DNA from: OLB23 sp965230965
Lineage (GTDB): Bacteria > Patescibacteriota > Microgenomatia > UBA1406 > HO2-37-13b
DNA: 64,000 nucleotides
Assembly (NCBI GenBank): GCA_965230965.1
Contig: OZ246401.1
Span: 868,001-932,000, forward strand
Reading direction: 5' to 3'
Shown: positions 8,564 to 17,904 of the stretch, piece after piece
Position numbering within the stretch: position 1 is the stretch's first letter
Layout: each line of letters begins with the position of its first letter
The notes under the pieces: model-generated
What the model saw: only the letters and a program-made list of their open reading frames with translations
The model's database searches: none
What the model was told of the DNA's origin: nothing
Position numbers and translations under genes: made by a program

Positions 8564-10249
8564 ATGTTCGATAAAAAGTACCTTATCATCGGCATCTTAC
8601 TTTTTACTTTTTTTTATACCCGATTTGTTGGTATTGATTGGGGTCTTCCCTTTCCCATGCATCCAGACGAAAGAAATATTGCAGCGGCAATCCAGGATTT
8701 AGATTGCCCATCTGGGAGTTCGATGAAAGAATGTTTTAACCCTCATTTTTTTGCGTATGGACAGTTCCCGATCTATAGTGCGTACGCAATGGTGCGTACG
8801 TGGCATTTCATACGAGGATTCGGCAATCAGTCGATTGGTTTTGTAGAAGCAACATTGGCACTGCGGATCATTTCTATTCTGTCATCACTTCTTAATCTTT
8901 ACTTTATTATTCGTATTGTAGCTTTATTTCAAAATCCTAAAACACTTTCCTTAAGAACAACTATTCTTTGCATGCTGTTATTTACATTTGTTCCGTATGC
9001 CATTCAGTTTTCACATTTTGGGACAACTGAGTCGCTACTTATGGCACTCTATACAGGTATTATTTACTATGCGCTCCGCATATTAAATAATGGAGATGAT
9101 ACTACCGCACTCTACATGTCTTCACTATTAGCAGGTGCAGCAGTTGGCACTAAAGTTTCATCATTGTTATTTTTAGGAGTTCCTATTATTGCGATTGGGC
9201 GATCAAAGAATTCAGCAGTGTTTTCTAAAATACTTGCTTGCGGCACGTTCCTTTTTTTTACTATATGCGCTGCTGCCTTTTTTTCTCCACACAATTTAAT
9301 TTCTTACGACGATTTTCGTGGGGCAATGAATTATGAAATCGGCATCGGCCAAGGTACTGTTGTGGCATTTTATAACAGACAATTCGATAATACCTTACCT
9401 CTGCTTTTCCATTTTTCTCGAATATTTCCTTATGTATTTGGCTCATTGCAATTCGTTATCGCATTCCTTGCAATGCTCTTTCTGCCATATACAAGGAAAT
9501 TTAATCTTCTAAGAATTGCATTTTTTCTTTACTTTATTCCCACATCGATCTTATATGCAAAATGGACACGGTTTATTGCGCCAATTTTTCCTATTCTGAC
9601 AATCTTTGTTATTTTTGCGGTTGATCGTACACTCAGTAAATTCAAATCAAACTTTATTAGCGTTTTCTTCCTTCTATTACTTTTACCTGGATTAGCATAT
9701 CTTTCTATATATAAAAATAACGATGTACGATTTAAAGCATCAGAATGGATTAAAAAGAATATATCTACGTCAACACATATATTATCAGAAACTGCAAATG
9801 TGGTAGATATCCCCATTCAAAGCGGATACAATGTGGCTTCTTTTGACCTATATCATGTGGACACAGATCCTTCGTTGCAAGAAAAGTTATCCTTCTTTAC
9901 CCAAGATGCTGATTATATTTTTATTCCTTCGAGGAGAATTTTTGCTAACAATACCTGTTACCGCTTTATTGACGGAGACATATTTCAAAAAAAAGATGGA
10001 ATTTCAATAATACTTGATGGCTACAAGACAGATACATGTTCACAGTTAACAAAAAAATATCCACTCATTAATAGTTATTATGACCGCCTTTTTTCACAGC
10101 AGTTACCGTATAGAAAAGTTGCAGAAATTACCTCGTATCCATATATATCACTGTTTGGAAAAAAAATATATGAAATCCACGATGAAAATGCCGAAGAAAC
10201 ATGGACGGTTTTTGATCATCCCGTCATAAGAATCTACAAAAGAATCTAG
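8564..10249 (+). CDS. GT39-like polytopic glycosyltransferase
   Basis: A 561-residue membrane protein of the ArnT/PMT (GT39, GT-C) type. After the first helix comes GLPFPMHPDERNI, the acidic first extracytoplasmic loop that supplies the catalytic Asp/Glu in this family. About ten further helices follow, then a soluble C-terminal domain (~residues 395-561). It would transfer a sugar from a polyprenyl-phosphate donor onto protein, lipid or glycan. I chose ATG 8564 because a TATACT ends 6 nt before it. It stands alone on the plus strand, divergent from glycan operon 1. Confidence 0.78.
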   Translation: MFDKKYLIIGILLFTFFYTRFVGIDWGLPFPMHPDERNIAAAIQDLDCPSGSSMKECFNPHFFAYGQFPIYSAYAMVRTWHFIRGFGNQSIGFVEATLALRIISILSSLLNLYFIIRIVALFQNPKTLSLRTTILCMLLFTFVPYAIQFSHFGTTESLLMALYTGIIYYALRILNNGDDTTALYMSSLLAGAAVGTKVSSLLFLGVPIIAIGRSKNSAVFSKILACGTFLFFTICAAAFFSPHNLISYDDFRGAMNYEIGIGQGTVVAFYNRQFDNTLPLLFHFSRIFPYVFGSLQFVIAFLAMLFLPYTRKFNLLRIAFFLYFIPTSILYAKWTRFIAPIFPILTIFVIFAVDRTLSKFKSNFISVFFLLLLLPGLAYLSIYKNNDVRFKASEWIKKNISTSTHILSETANVVDIPIQSGYNVASFDLYHVDTDPSLQEKLSFFTQDADYIFIPSRRIFANNTCYRFIDGDIFQKKDGISIILDGYKTDTCSQLTKKYPLINSYYDRLFSQQLPYRKVAEITSYPYISLFGKKIYEIHDENAEETWTVFDHPVIRIYKRI

Positions 10250-10270
10250 CATAATTCTCTTTTGCCGTTA

Positions 10271-10279
10271 TGCTACAAT
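10271..10279 (+). promoter_or_regulatory. Extended -10 promoter of pyk-lepA
   Basis: TGCTACAAT ends 6 nt before ATG 10286, a leaderless arrangement. Confidence 0.7.
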
Positions 10280-10285
10280 ATAGCC

Positions 10286-11722
10286 ATGCAGCTAACAAAA
10301 ATTATCGCAACAGTAGGCCCTGATATATTAAATGAAAATGCCATTGAAGACCTTATAAAAGGTGGTGTTTCTGTGTTCCGTTTTAACTTTAAACACAACA
10401 CTGTTGAATGGCACAGTGAAGGAATCAAATTAGTAAATACAGTATCTGCAAAAATTGGAAAACCCGTAGCTACACTTATTGATCTTCAAGGTCCGAGTAT
10501 TCGCATCAACATGCCCGAAGATAGTATTGATCTTGCAAAGGATGAGCGCATATATTTTGGTGAGATTGTCTTTGAAAAAAAACTGAAAGGGCTGTCAATT
10601 ACATATCCCAACATTATTGATTCTCTTGAAGAAGGACAATTGATTGTTGCAGACGATGGAAATTTTAGATTTTCTTATCATAAAGAAGGAAAAAATGCCT
10701 ATCTTATTTCACAAACAACAGGGACGTTATTAAACAAAAAATCATTAAATATTCCCGGTGGCGACTTCCCCTTCCCTGCTCTTGTTGAGAGAGACTTTGA
10801 AGGTATAAAACTTGCATCGCGTGAGGAAGTTGATTATATTGCGCTCTCCTTTGTTCGATCAAAAGAAGATATTGAAGATCTGCGCAAAGAAATGAAGAAA
10901 TACAACATTAAGGCAGATGTTATTTCGAAAATTGAGACAATGAAAGCGCTCGATAATATTGATGAAATTATTGATGCATCAGACGGCATTATGGTTGCTC
11001 GTGGAGATCTTGGTGTTGAGTTGCCTTTTGAAGAAGTTCCATTTTATCAAAAACTACTCATAACAAAATGTCTTGATAAAGCAAAACCCGTCATTACTGC
11101 AACACAAATGTTAAATTCAATGATGGAACACCCGATACCAACACGTGCAGAAGTTTCAGATGTGGCAAATGCAGTGTATGATTTTACCGACGCCGTAATG
11201 CTTTCTGGAGAGACTGCATTCGGAAAGTATCCCTTCAAGTCGGTTGAGGCAATGCAAAGAATTACCTCCTACAATGAAACAAAACTAACATTTGATGTAC
11301 GCAAGAGATTCAAGTTTACGACAGAAGATAATGAGTCGCGCGTATGCGAAATGGCATACAATCTATTTCTAAGTCTGGCAAAAGATCTTCAACAAGAATT
11401 AGGTGGATTTATTGTCTTTACACGTACGGGCAGAACAGCTCGTTTAATTTCACGCTATCGTCCTCGCCCGGCAATGCCAATCTATGCATTTACTGATGAT
11501 AAGCAAGTGAGAGATAAATTGTCTTTGAGTTTTGCTGTGTATCCTATTCTTTTTAAAGAGGGACAGGCACATAGCGATGTGCGCAAGAATCAGATTCATC
11601 GAGCTATTGAGTATCTTGCGGAAAATAAGCTCGTCAAAAAAGGTCAATCCGTTATTGTTCTGCATGGTGATAAGTGGGCAGAAGAAGGTGGCACCTCTAC
11701 AGTTAAGCTCCTGAAAGTATAA
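10286..11722 (+). CDS. pyk: Pyruvate kinase
   Basis: Converts phosphoenolpyruvate and ADP to pyruvate and ATP in lower glycolysis. 478 residues, the full bacterial length. TVGP is at 9-12, the DGIMVARGDLGVELP metal/substrate segment near 230, and ATQMLNSM then DVANAVYDFTDAVMLSGET later. ATG 10286 was chosen over an upstream in-frame TTG because an extended -10 ends 6 nt before it. Three residues linked to K+ use differ from the norm: Lys36 for Ser, Leu67 for Thr, and Ser71 for Glu (Arg32, Asn34, Asp66, Arg73 are kept). The stop overlaps the lepA start (TAATG). Confidence 0.95.
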   Translation: MQLTKIIATVGPDILNENAIEDLIKGGVSVFRFNFKHNTVEWHSEGIKLVNTVSAKIGKPVATLIDLQGPSIRINMPEDSIDLAKDERIYFGEIVFEKKLKGLSITYPNIIDSLEEGQLIVADDGNFRFSYHKEGKNAYLISQTTGTLLNKKSLNIPGGDFPFPALVERDFEGIKLASREEVDYIALSFVRSKEDIEDLRKEMKKYNIKADVISKIETMKALDNIDEIIDASDGIMVARGDLGVELPFEEVPFYQKLLITKCLDKAKPVITATQMLNSMMEHPIPTRAEVSDVANAVYDFTDAVMLSGETAFGKYPFKSVEAMQRITSYNETKLTFDVRKRFKFTTEDNESRVCEMAYNLFLSLAKDLQQELGGFIVFTRTGRTARLISRYRPRPAMPIYAFTDDKQVRDKLSLSFAVYPILFKEGQAHSDVRKNQIHRAIEYLAENKLVKKGQSVIVLHGDKWAEEGGTSTVKLLKV

Positions 11723-13452
11723 TGAGACATATTCGTAACTTCGCTATTATTGCCCATATTGATCATGGGAAATCGACACTTGCTGACAGGCTTCTGGAAT
11801 TAACAGGAGTTGTAGATCCAAAAAAGCATGAGGAACAACTCCTGGATCGTAATCCAATTTCTCGTGAGCGAGGCATCACCATAAAATTGGCTCCCGTACA
11901 CATGGAGTATAAATTAGGTGATATTTTGTATGAGCTTAATCTTATTGATACACCGGGCCATGTAGATTTTTCATATGAAGTCGAGCGAACATTGGCCTGT
12001 GTGGAAGGCGTTGTATTGCTTGTTGATGCAACAAAGGGCATTCAGGCGCAAACAATTGCTCATACATATAAAGCTATTGAGCAGAATTTGGAAATTATTC
12101 CCGTTATTAACAAGATCGATATGCCGCAAGCACAAATTGAGGATACTGAAAAGCAACTTGTGCAGTTTTTAGGTGTAAAAAAAGAATCTATTCATCACAT
12201 CTCAGCAAAAACAGGGCAAGGAGTTAAGGAATTATTAGAAAAAGTTATTGAAAAGGTGCCTGCACCCGCAGAGGCGGATAATAGTGGCGCACGCGCACTT
12301 ATATTTGACTCATATTACGATGTATATCGAGGCGTTATTGCTTTTGTAAAAGTTTTTAATGGATCTTTAAAAACAAATGATGCATTCACATTGCATGCTA
12401 CAAATGGAGATGTGCTCATTGAAGAAGTAGGCACATTTACACCAGAACTAAAGCCTTTGCCAGAAATTGCAACTGGTGATATTGGTTATGTTGCAACTCG
12501 CCTTAAAGACATTCATCAGGTGCGCGTTGGTGACACGATGGTAGCAGCACGTTCAGGAGCTGTTCCCATTGAAGGGTATAAAGATGTGGTGCCAATGGTG
12601 TTTAGTTCTATTTTCCCCACAGATCCTGATGATTATTTGCCGCTAAAAACATCTCTTGATAAATTGGCGCTCAATGACTCAGCCTTGCAATACGAAGCAG
12701 TATATAGTCAAGCGCTTGGCTCTGGTTTTAAAACAGGTTTTCTGGGGTTGTTGCATGCCGACGTGGTTCGCCAGCGTCTCGAAAATGAATTTGATATGAG
12801 TATTGTGCTGACAGCGCCGACTGTGGAGTACGTGAACAAAGCACCCGAAGGAGCAAAACCACAATATGAAGAGCCAATTGCATATGTGACGATTGTGACC
12901 CCTCAAGAATATACAGGTGTTGTTATGAAGCTCTGTGAGGAGTCACGCGGAACCTTTTTAAACATGGATAATCAGTCACAAGTAGTTATGTATTATGATA
13001 TTCCCCTTGCTGAGCTTATAACCTTCTTCTTCGATCGTTTAAAGACCGTCACATCAGGTTATGCCACACTACAGTGGGAACTTAAGGAATATCGTTCTGT
13101 TGATGCTGATAAACTTGTGATTTTGCTTAATCTGGAGCCTGTAGAAGAATTCTCTGAATTTGTTGTTGCCGAACGCGCATATCCAAGGGGCCGCGAACTG
13201 GTTGATAAGCTGAAGGAATTGATTCCGCGGCAGCAATTTGAAGTAAAAATCCAGGCGCATTATAAAGGAAAAGTTATTGCCAGTTCTCGCATCGCACCAT
13301 TTAGAAAAGATGTGACTGCCAAGTTATATGGTGGTGATAGAACGCGAAAAGACAAGCTCCTCAACAAGCAAAAGGAAGGAAAAAAGAAAATGAAAAACAT
13401 TGGTGCAGTTGAGGTGCCAAAAGATGTCTTTATTAAGCTTTTTAAAAGTTAA
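11722..13452 (+). CDS. lepA: Elongation factor 4 (LepA), ribosome back-translocase GTPase
   Basis: A 576-residue translational GTPase. G1 is AHIDHGKST near residue 10, ITIK the switch I region, DTPGHVDF G3 and NKIDMP G4. Domain II, the two alpha/beta domains and the LepA-specific C-terminus (KLYGGDRTRKDKLLNKQKEGKKKMK) are all present, so the gene is complete. It is translationally coupled to pyk through TAATG. EF4 acts on stalled ribosomes and on initiation/biogenesis in known bacteria. The stop overlaps the convergent coiled-coil gene by 4 nt. Confidence 0.96.
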   Translation: MRHIRNFAIIAHIDHGKSTLADRLLELTGVVDPKKHEEQLLDRNPISRERGITIKLAPVHMEYKLGDILYELNLIDTPGHVDFSYEVERTLACVEGVVLLVDATKGIQAQTIAHTYKAIEQNLEIIPVINKIDMPQAQIEDTEKQLVQFLGVKKESIHHISAKTGQGVKELLEKVIEKVPAPAEADNSGARALIFDSYYDVYRGVIAFVKVFNGSLKTNDAFTLHATNGDVLIEEVGTFTPELKPLPEIATGDIGYVATRLKDIHQVRVGDTMVAARSGAVPIEGYKDVVPMVFSSIFPTDPDDYLPLKTSLDKLALNDSALQYEAVYSQALGSGFKTGFLGLLHADVVRQRLENEFDMSIVLTAPTVEYVNKAPEGAKPQYEEPIAYVTIVTPQEYTGVVMKLCEESRGTFLNMDNQSQVVMYYDIPLAELITFFFDRLKTVTSGYATLQWELKEYRSVDADKLVILLNLEPVEEFSEFVVAERAYPRGRELVDKLKELIPRQQFEVKIQAHYKGKVIASSRIAPFRKDVTAKLYGGDRTRKDKLLNKQKEGKKKMKNIGAVEVPKDVFIKLFKS

Positions 13453-13748
13453 TACCTTTTCATTCTCGGTCGATCTTGCATGACCCAACCTGAATCATAA
13501 ATTCCTGAAGAAGGATCAATATGGTTTGCTAAGTTGATAGTGAATGAGTAAAGTCCAAGCATATCCTTACGGATTACTCTAATAGAGTAATCAAGCTTCT
13601 TGAGTTGTGAGTCTATATCGCTCAATCTCACTTCAATACGTGCTTGGCCTTTTTCTAAGTTGCTAATTCGCGTATCAAAATTCTTAAGTGTAGTATCAAT
13701 GTTATCTAAGCAGTTTTCAATTCCCTTGAGATCTTCTTTTGTAAGCAT
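13449..13748 (-). CDS. Small coiled-coil protein of unknown function
   Basis: 99 residues. Residues ~1-70 form a heptad-like coiled coil (IENCLDNIDTTLKNFDTRIS and following), ending in a short Gly/Pro/Arg tail. No membrane segment or signal peptide. It resembles in build, but not obviously in sequence, the coiled-coil protein at 20402-20728; both are single genes between larger operons. No clear promoter or SD site is visible. The function is not recognised. Confidence 0.6.
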   Translation of the reverse strand: MLTKEDLKGIENCLDNIDTTLKNFDTRISNLEKGQARIEVRLSDIDSQLKKLDYSIRVIRKDMLGLYSFTINLANHIDPSSGIYDSGWVMQDRPRMKRY

Positions 13749-13813
13749 ATAAATGAGTAGAAACTTTTAATACGCTTACTGTACCTGGTGATTATTAAAT
13801 AAAGATTAAGGAG

Positions 13814-14707
13814 TTAGGCTAAGCGGTTTTGCATTTTCCAAGCCTTGATGGTATTGCTTACAAGATACGCCACTGTTACAGGTCCCACACCCCCTGGAGT
13901 AGGAGTAAATGCCATAGATTTTTCAGCGATTTCATTTTGTCTGTAATCGCCTATCCATTGACCTTCTTCAGATCGTAGGCCAACACTGATTAATGCAGCA
14001 CCTTCTTTAATGTTCATTGATTCGATCACAGGCTTCCCTACCGCACTAATAACAACATCTGATTCTTTAATAAATTGCTCAGGATTCACCGTTTTACTAT
14101 TAATATTCACAAATGGCATATGGAGTCGTGATAATACGTCGGCAATCGGTTTACCAGCAGTTTTTCCGCGGCCAATAAGAACAATTTTTTTCCTTCGCAT
14201 TATGTTTTTCAGAATGCCAGGGTCTTTATCCAGATCAAGTTTAAGAATTTCATAGTCCTCAGCTGCATCTGGAATAAACATAGCTTTTAATATAGTCAAC
14301 ACAGAAAGTGCAACCGGACTTTCGAAAAGTGGTTTTGCCTTGTATGCTTCGATTTCCTTCTCTGGTGATACAAAATCGAATATGGTCATCGTTGAGAGTG
14401 AAGCCGGTAAAGGTTGTTGAATAATTATCGCATTGCATTCGGCATCTTGATTTATTTCGCTAAGTTTATTTGCAAGATCTTCGAAGCGAATATTTTTACT
14501 AAAACGCAAAAGTTTAAATGTTCCACCAACATATTCAATAGCTTTTTGTTTGCTACGGAGAAATGAAAGCGTTACCTCATCGGGGTTCACAGAAAAAATA
14601 ACAAGCTGAGGAGGAGCTATTTTTTTTGTACGAACAATTTCTTCAACATCGCTTTTCACATGGTCGAGAATCATGCGGGCGATGCGTATGCCCCTTACTT
14701 TCATCAT
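13814..14707 (-). CDS. folD: FolD-like methylenetetrahydrofolate dehydrogenase/cyclohydrolase, divergent active site
   Basis: FolD normally interconverts 5,10-methylene- and 10-formyl-THF for one-carbon supply. The 297-residue length, IIIQQPLP (~94-101), VLIGRGKTAGKPIADVL and the C-terminal TPTPGGVGPVTVAYL identify the family. The catalytic Lys53 is present, but the family tyrosine four positions before it is Phe49, the KDVDGF motif reads KEIEAY, and the downstream PCTP region is not recognisable. Activity may be altered. It starts by an ATGA overlap with the end of gyrA, so it belongs to the gyrB-ppa-gyrA-folD operon. Confidence 0.85.
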   Translation of the reverse strand: MMKVRGIRIARMILDHVKSDVEEIVRTKKIAPPQLVIFSVNPDEVTLSFLRSKQKAIEYVGGTFKLLRFSKNIRFEDLANKLSEINQDAECNAIIIQQPLPASLSTMTIFDFVSPEKEIEAYKAKPLFESPVALSVLTILKAMFIPDAAEDYEILKLDLDKDPGILKNIMRRKKIVLIGRGKTAGKPIADVLSRLHMPFVNINSKTVNPEQFIKESDVVISAVGKPVIESMNIKEGAALISVGLRSEEGQWIGDYRQNEIAEKSMAFTPTPGGVGPVTVAYLVSNTIKAWKMQNRLA

Positions 14708-17370
14708 AAAAATGTTGCGCTGACGACTGCATCTTCCTTGCTACTAAATCTCATGACAATGACACCTTTTGCTGCTCGTGAGAGAGTTGGAATGTCTTCG
14801 AGAGGAATTTTTACAACCTGACCGCTGCGCGCGGTAATGACTAATGAATCATGCGTTGTGTCTACCATGCTTGAGAAAGCGACTTTGCCTGTTCTTGCAT
14901 CTATTGAGGCTATTTTTACGCCTTTTCCTCCTCGTTTTTGTACCGGATATTGTTTAATTGGTGTTTTTTTACCAATACCATGTTCCATAAGAACTAGAAG
15001 TAAGTTGTCTTCTTCATCTTTACCGTAGACGTCCATGGAGGTTATGCTGTCGGTCTTTTCTAAATTCATACCACGAACACCCTGACTTGAGCGTCCTGTG
15101 GGGCGCACATCGCCTTCATTAAATACAATAGACTTTCCGTCACGTGTTGCAAGGATAATTTTTTTGGATCCATCAGTCATGCGTGCCCATAAAAACGCAT
15201 CATCACCTGTTAGTTTAAGGGCTATGATGCCATTGGATCGAATATTCTTAAACTCAGAGAGCGTCGTCTTTTTAACAGTACCCTTTGTCGTACACATGAA
15301 TATGAAGGTGCTTTCCAATGACTTTGTATCTTCTGGGTTATAAATAAGGAGTGATGTAATATCTTCACCTGCTTCCAAAGGAAGAATATTGACCATTGCT
15401 TTACCCTTGGATGTACGGGCTCCTTCTGGAATTTCCCATACGCGTGTCTGATAGACCTTTCCTTTATTTGAAAAGTACAAGATTGAATCATGCATCATTG
15501 CGGCTTGTATTATTTTGACGTTATCTTCTTCTTTTGTTTCAAAGCCTATGACGCCTTTGCCCCCACGTTTTTGCATCTTGTACGTATTGCGTGGGACCTG
15601 TTTGATGTAACCAGCTTGGGTTAAGGTAACAATGACTTCTTTGTTTTCAATCAATTGCTCTTCAGTGAACGTGCCAGGCATATGTTTGAAGACTTTTGTG
15701 CGGCGCTCATCGCCATATTTTTCTTTAATCTCAAGGATTTCCGACTTAATAACCTCAAGAATTTTTGTTACATTGCTGAGAATGCCCTCAAGATATGCAA
15801 TTTGTTCTTGGAGAGCTTTAAGTTCTTCCTCAAGCTTTGCGCGCTCGAGGCCCGTTAAGCGCTTAAGTTGCATATCGAGAATTGCTTGTGCCTGAAGGTC
15901 TGAGAAATCAAACTTGCTCATTAATGCTGCTTTTGCATCAGCTTCTGTTTTTGCCTTTTTAATAATTGTAATAATTTCATCTATATGATCGAGCGCCTTA
16001 AGAAGGCCTTCTAGAATGTGCGCTCGAGCCTTTGCTTTATTAAGCTCAAACATACAGCGATTAGTTATTACTTTGACGCGATGCTTAATATATTGCTCAA
16101 GAATTGTTTTTAGGGATACTGTTTGTGGCGTGTTGTTGACAAGCGCTACCATATTGACTGGGTAGCTTGTTTGGAGTTCGGTGTACTTAAATAGATTGTT
16201 GAGAAGCTTTTTATATACTGCATCGCGCTTAAGTTCTACAACGACGCGAATACCATCTTTGTCTGATTCGTCGCGCAGGTCTGCAATACCAATGAGCTTC
16301 TTGTCGTGGACAAGGTCGGCAATCTTCATGACGAGATTTGCTTTATTTACCTGATATGGCAATTCAGAAATCACAATTTTTTCACGGCCTTTTCCGCCTT
16401 CTTCGTGATGTACAGTTGCGCGCACAACGATTTTTCCTTTTCCTGTTGCGTACGCGCGCTGAATTTCTTCCTGACCATAAATACTTGCTCCTGTGGGGAA
16501 ATCTGGTCCTGTTACATGCTCCATGAGTGCTTGAAGATCGGTATTGAACACGTACTTTTGTGTATTTGTCTCATCAAGTGGTGATGTGTACATAATATGA
16601 TTCGCATCTGATTCTTCACCTTCTTCAGTCGTAGCTGCTAAGCCATCATTCTTATCCTCAGCAACCTCATCGATCATGCGTACAATCGCATCAACGATTT
16701 CAGTTAAGTTATGAGGTGGAATTTTGGTTGCCATACCAACAGCAATACCTTCTGCTCCCATAAGAAGAAGATTTGGCAGTTTTGCTGGCAGGAATGCTGG
16801 TTCTTGTAGTCGGCCATCAAAGTTGTCATTCCATTGGACGGTATCTTTATCAATATCGAGCAACATTTCGTCAGCAATTGCGGTCATTTTTGCTTCGGTA
16901 TAACGCATGGCGGCTGGTGGATCACCGTCAATAGAACCGAAGTTTCCTTGGCCAAGGATAAGTGGATAGCGCATTGAGAAGAGCTGTCCCATTCTTACGA
17001 GTGCGTCATATACTGAACTATCACCATGAGGATGATACTTACCGAGAACTTCACCAACAACAGTTGCTGATTTTGAAAATCGTGCCTTATGACTCAGACC
17101 AATCTTATGCATTGCATACAATACTCTTCGATGTACAGGTTTTAGGCCGTCACGCACGTCTGGAAGCGCACGAGAAACAATAACAGACATTGCATAATTA
17201 AGATATGCGCGCTTCATTTCATCCACAATTGGAGCGACACGCGTATCATTATGCACATAAGGAGTTGGTGAGGCATCAACCTCATTCACTTCCTCAGTTT
17301 CTTCAACATTTTCAGCCGTTTCTGTTGTTTCTTCTATCTCTTCTTGTGTGTTATTCTCGTCATCGTCCAT
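14704..17370 (-). CDS. gyrA: DNA gyrase subunit A
   Basis: The breakage-reunion subunit of gyrase, introducing negative supercoils with GyrB. 888 residues. Active-site Tyr157 lies in AAMRYTEAKM; the quinolone-region GDSSVYDAL keeps Ser118 and Asp122. The C-terminal beta-pinwheel has two QKRGGKG boxes, which supports GyrA rather than ParC. Odd features are a ~40-residue Glu/Asp-rich N-terminal extension and an acidic insertion of about 40 residues (~236-275) before the conserved GPDFPTG. The stop is TGA, showing that TGA is not reassigned. Confidence 0.95.
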   Translation of the reverse strand: MDDDENNTQEEIEETTETAENVEETEEVNEVDASPTPYVHNDTRVAPIVDEMKRAYLNYAMSVIVSRALPDVRDGLKPVHRRVLYAMHKIGLSHKARFSKSATVVGEVLGKYHPHGDSSVYDALVRMGQLFSMRYPLILGQGNFGSIDGDPPAAMRYTEAKMTAIADEMLLDIDKDTVQWNDNFDGRLQEPAFLPAKLPNLLLMGAEGIAVGMATKIPPHNLTEIVDAIVRMIDEVAEDKNDGLAATTEEGEESDANHIMYTSPLDETNTQKYVFNTDLQALMEHVTGPDFPTGASIYGQEEIQRAYATGKGKIVVRATVHHEEGGKGREKIVISELPYQVNKANLVMKIADLVHDKKLIGIADLRDESDKDGIRVVVELKRDAVYKKLLNNLFKYTELQTSYPVNMVALVNNTPQTVSLKTILEQYIKHRVKVITNRCMFELNKAKARAHILEGLLKALDHIDEIITIIKKAKTEADAKAALMSKFDFSDLQAQAILDMQLKRLTGLERAKLEEELKALQEQIAYLEGILSNVTKILEVIKSEILEIKEKYGDERRTKVFKHMPGTFTEEQLIENKEVIVTLTQAGYIKQVPRNTYKMQKRGGKGVIGFETKEEDNVKIIQAAMMHDSILYFSNKGKVYQTRVWEIPEGARTSKGKAMVNILPLEAGEDITSLLIYNPEDTKSLESTFIFMCTTKGTVKKTTLSEFKNIRSNGIIALKLTGDDAFLWARMTDGSKKIILATRDGKSIVFNEGDVRPTGRSSQGVRGMNLEKTDSITSMDVYGKDEEDNLLLVLMEHGIGKKTPIKQYPVQKRGGKGVKIASIDARTGKVAFSSMVDTTHDSLVITARSGQVVKIPLEDIPTLSRAAKGVIVMRFSSKEDAVVSATFL

Positions 17371-17376
17371 AAATTT

Positions 17377-17886
17377 TTAGTCCATTAATTTCTTTATGAT
17401 CTCGACTGCAGCTTCTTTTCCTAAGAAGTCCTTAGTTTTAACCCATTTACCCTTTTCGAGATCCTTGTAATGATCAAAGAAGTGTTTGATCTGATCTTTC
17501 TTGACAGCTGCAATATCATCCATGCTTTGAATGTCAGCCATGAACGCATCAACTTTGGCAATTGGCACTGCAATAATTTTTGTATCAATACCTTCTTCAT
17601 CTTCCATCTCCAGAAGTCCAAGAATGCGACATTTTACCGCTGTGCCCGCACTGAATGGTTGGGTCGATAAAACAAGAACGTCAACACAGTCACCATCTTC
17701 GGCATGGGTTCCTGGTATGAAACCATAATTAATTGGATACACCATAGAAGTAGGAACTAGTCTGTCTGCGAAAAGCACTCCTGATTCTTTATCAAGTTCG
17801 TATTTCATCGAAGATCCTGCTGGAATTTCGATAAATACATTTACTTTGTCTGGAAGTTCGCCCGCACCAAGTTTTTTTAGGTCCAT
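17377..17886 (-). CDS. ppa: Inorganic pyrophosphatase, family I
   Basis: Hydrolyses pyrophosphate to phosphate, pulling polymerase and aminoacylation reactions forward. 169 residues, the normal length. It has EIPAGSSMKYELDKE near residues 19-33, a PINYGFIPGT segment and the metal-binding signature DGDCVDVLVL (~62-71), where Cys replaces the usual Pro. Located between gyrB (18-nt gap) and gyrA (6-nt gap), so it is probably co-transcribed with gyrase. Confidence 0.95.
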   Translation of the reverse strand: MDLKKLGAGELPDKVNVFIEIPAGSSMKYELDKESGVLFADRLVPTSMVYPINYGFIPGTHAEDGDCVDVLVLSTQPFSAGTAVKCRILGLLEMEDEEGIDTKIIAVPIAKVDAFMADIQSMDDIAAVKKDQIKHFFDHYKDLEKGKWVKTKDFLGKEAAVEIIKKLMD

Positions 17887-17904
17887 AATAGTTTTGATAA
17901 ATTA

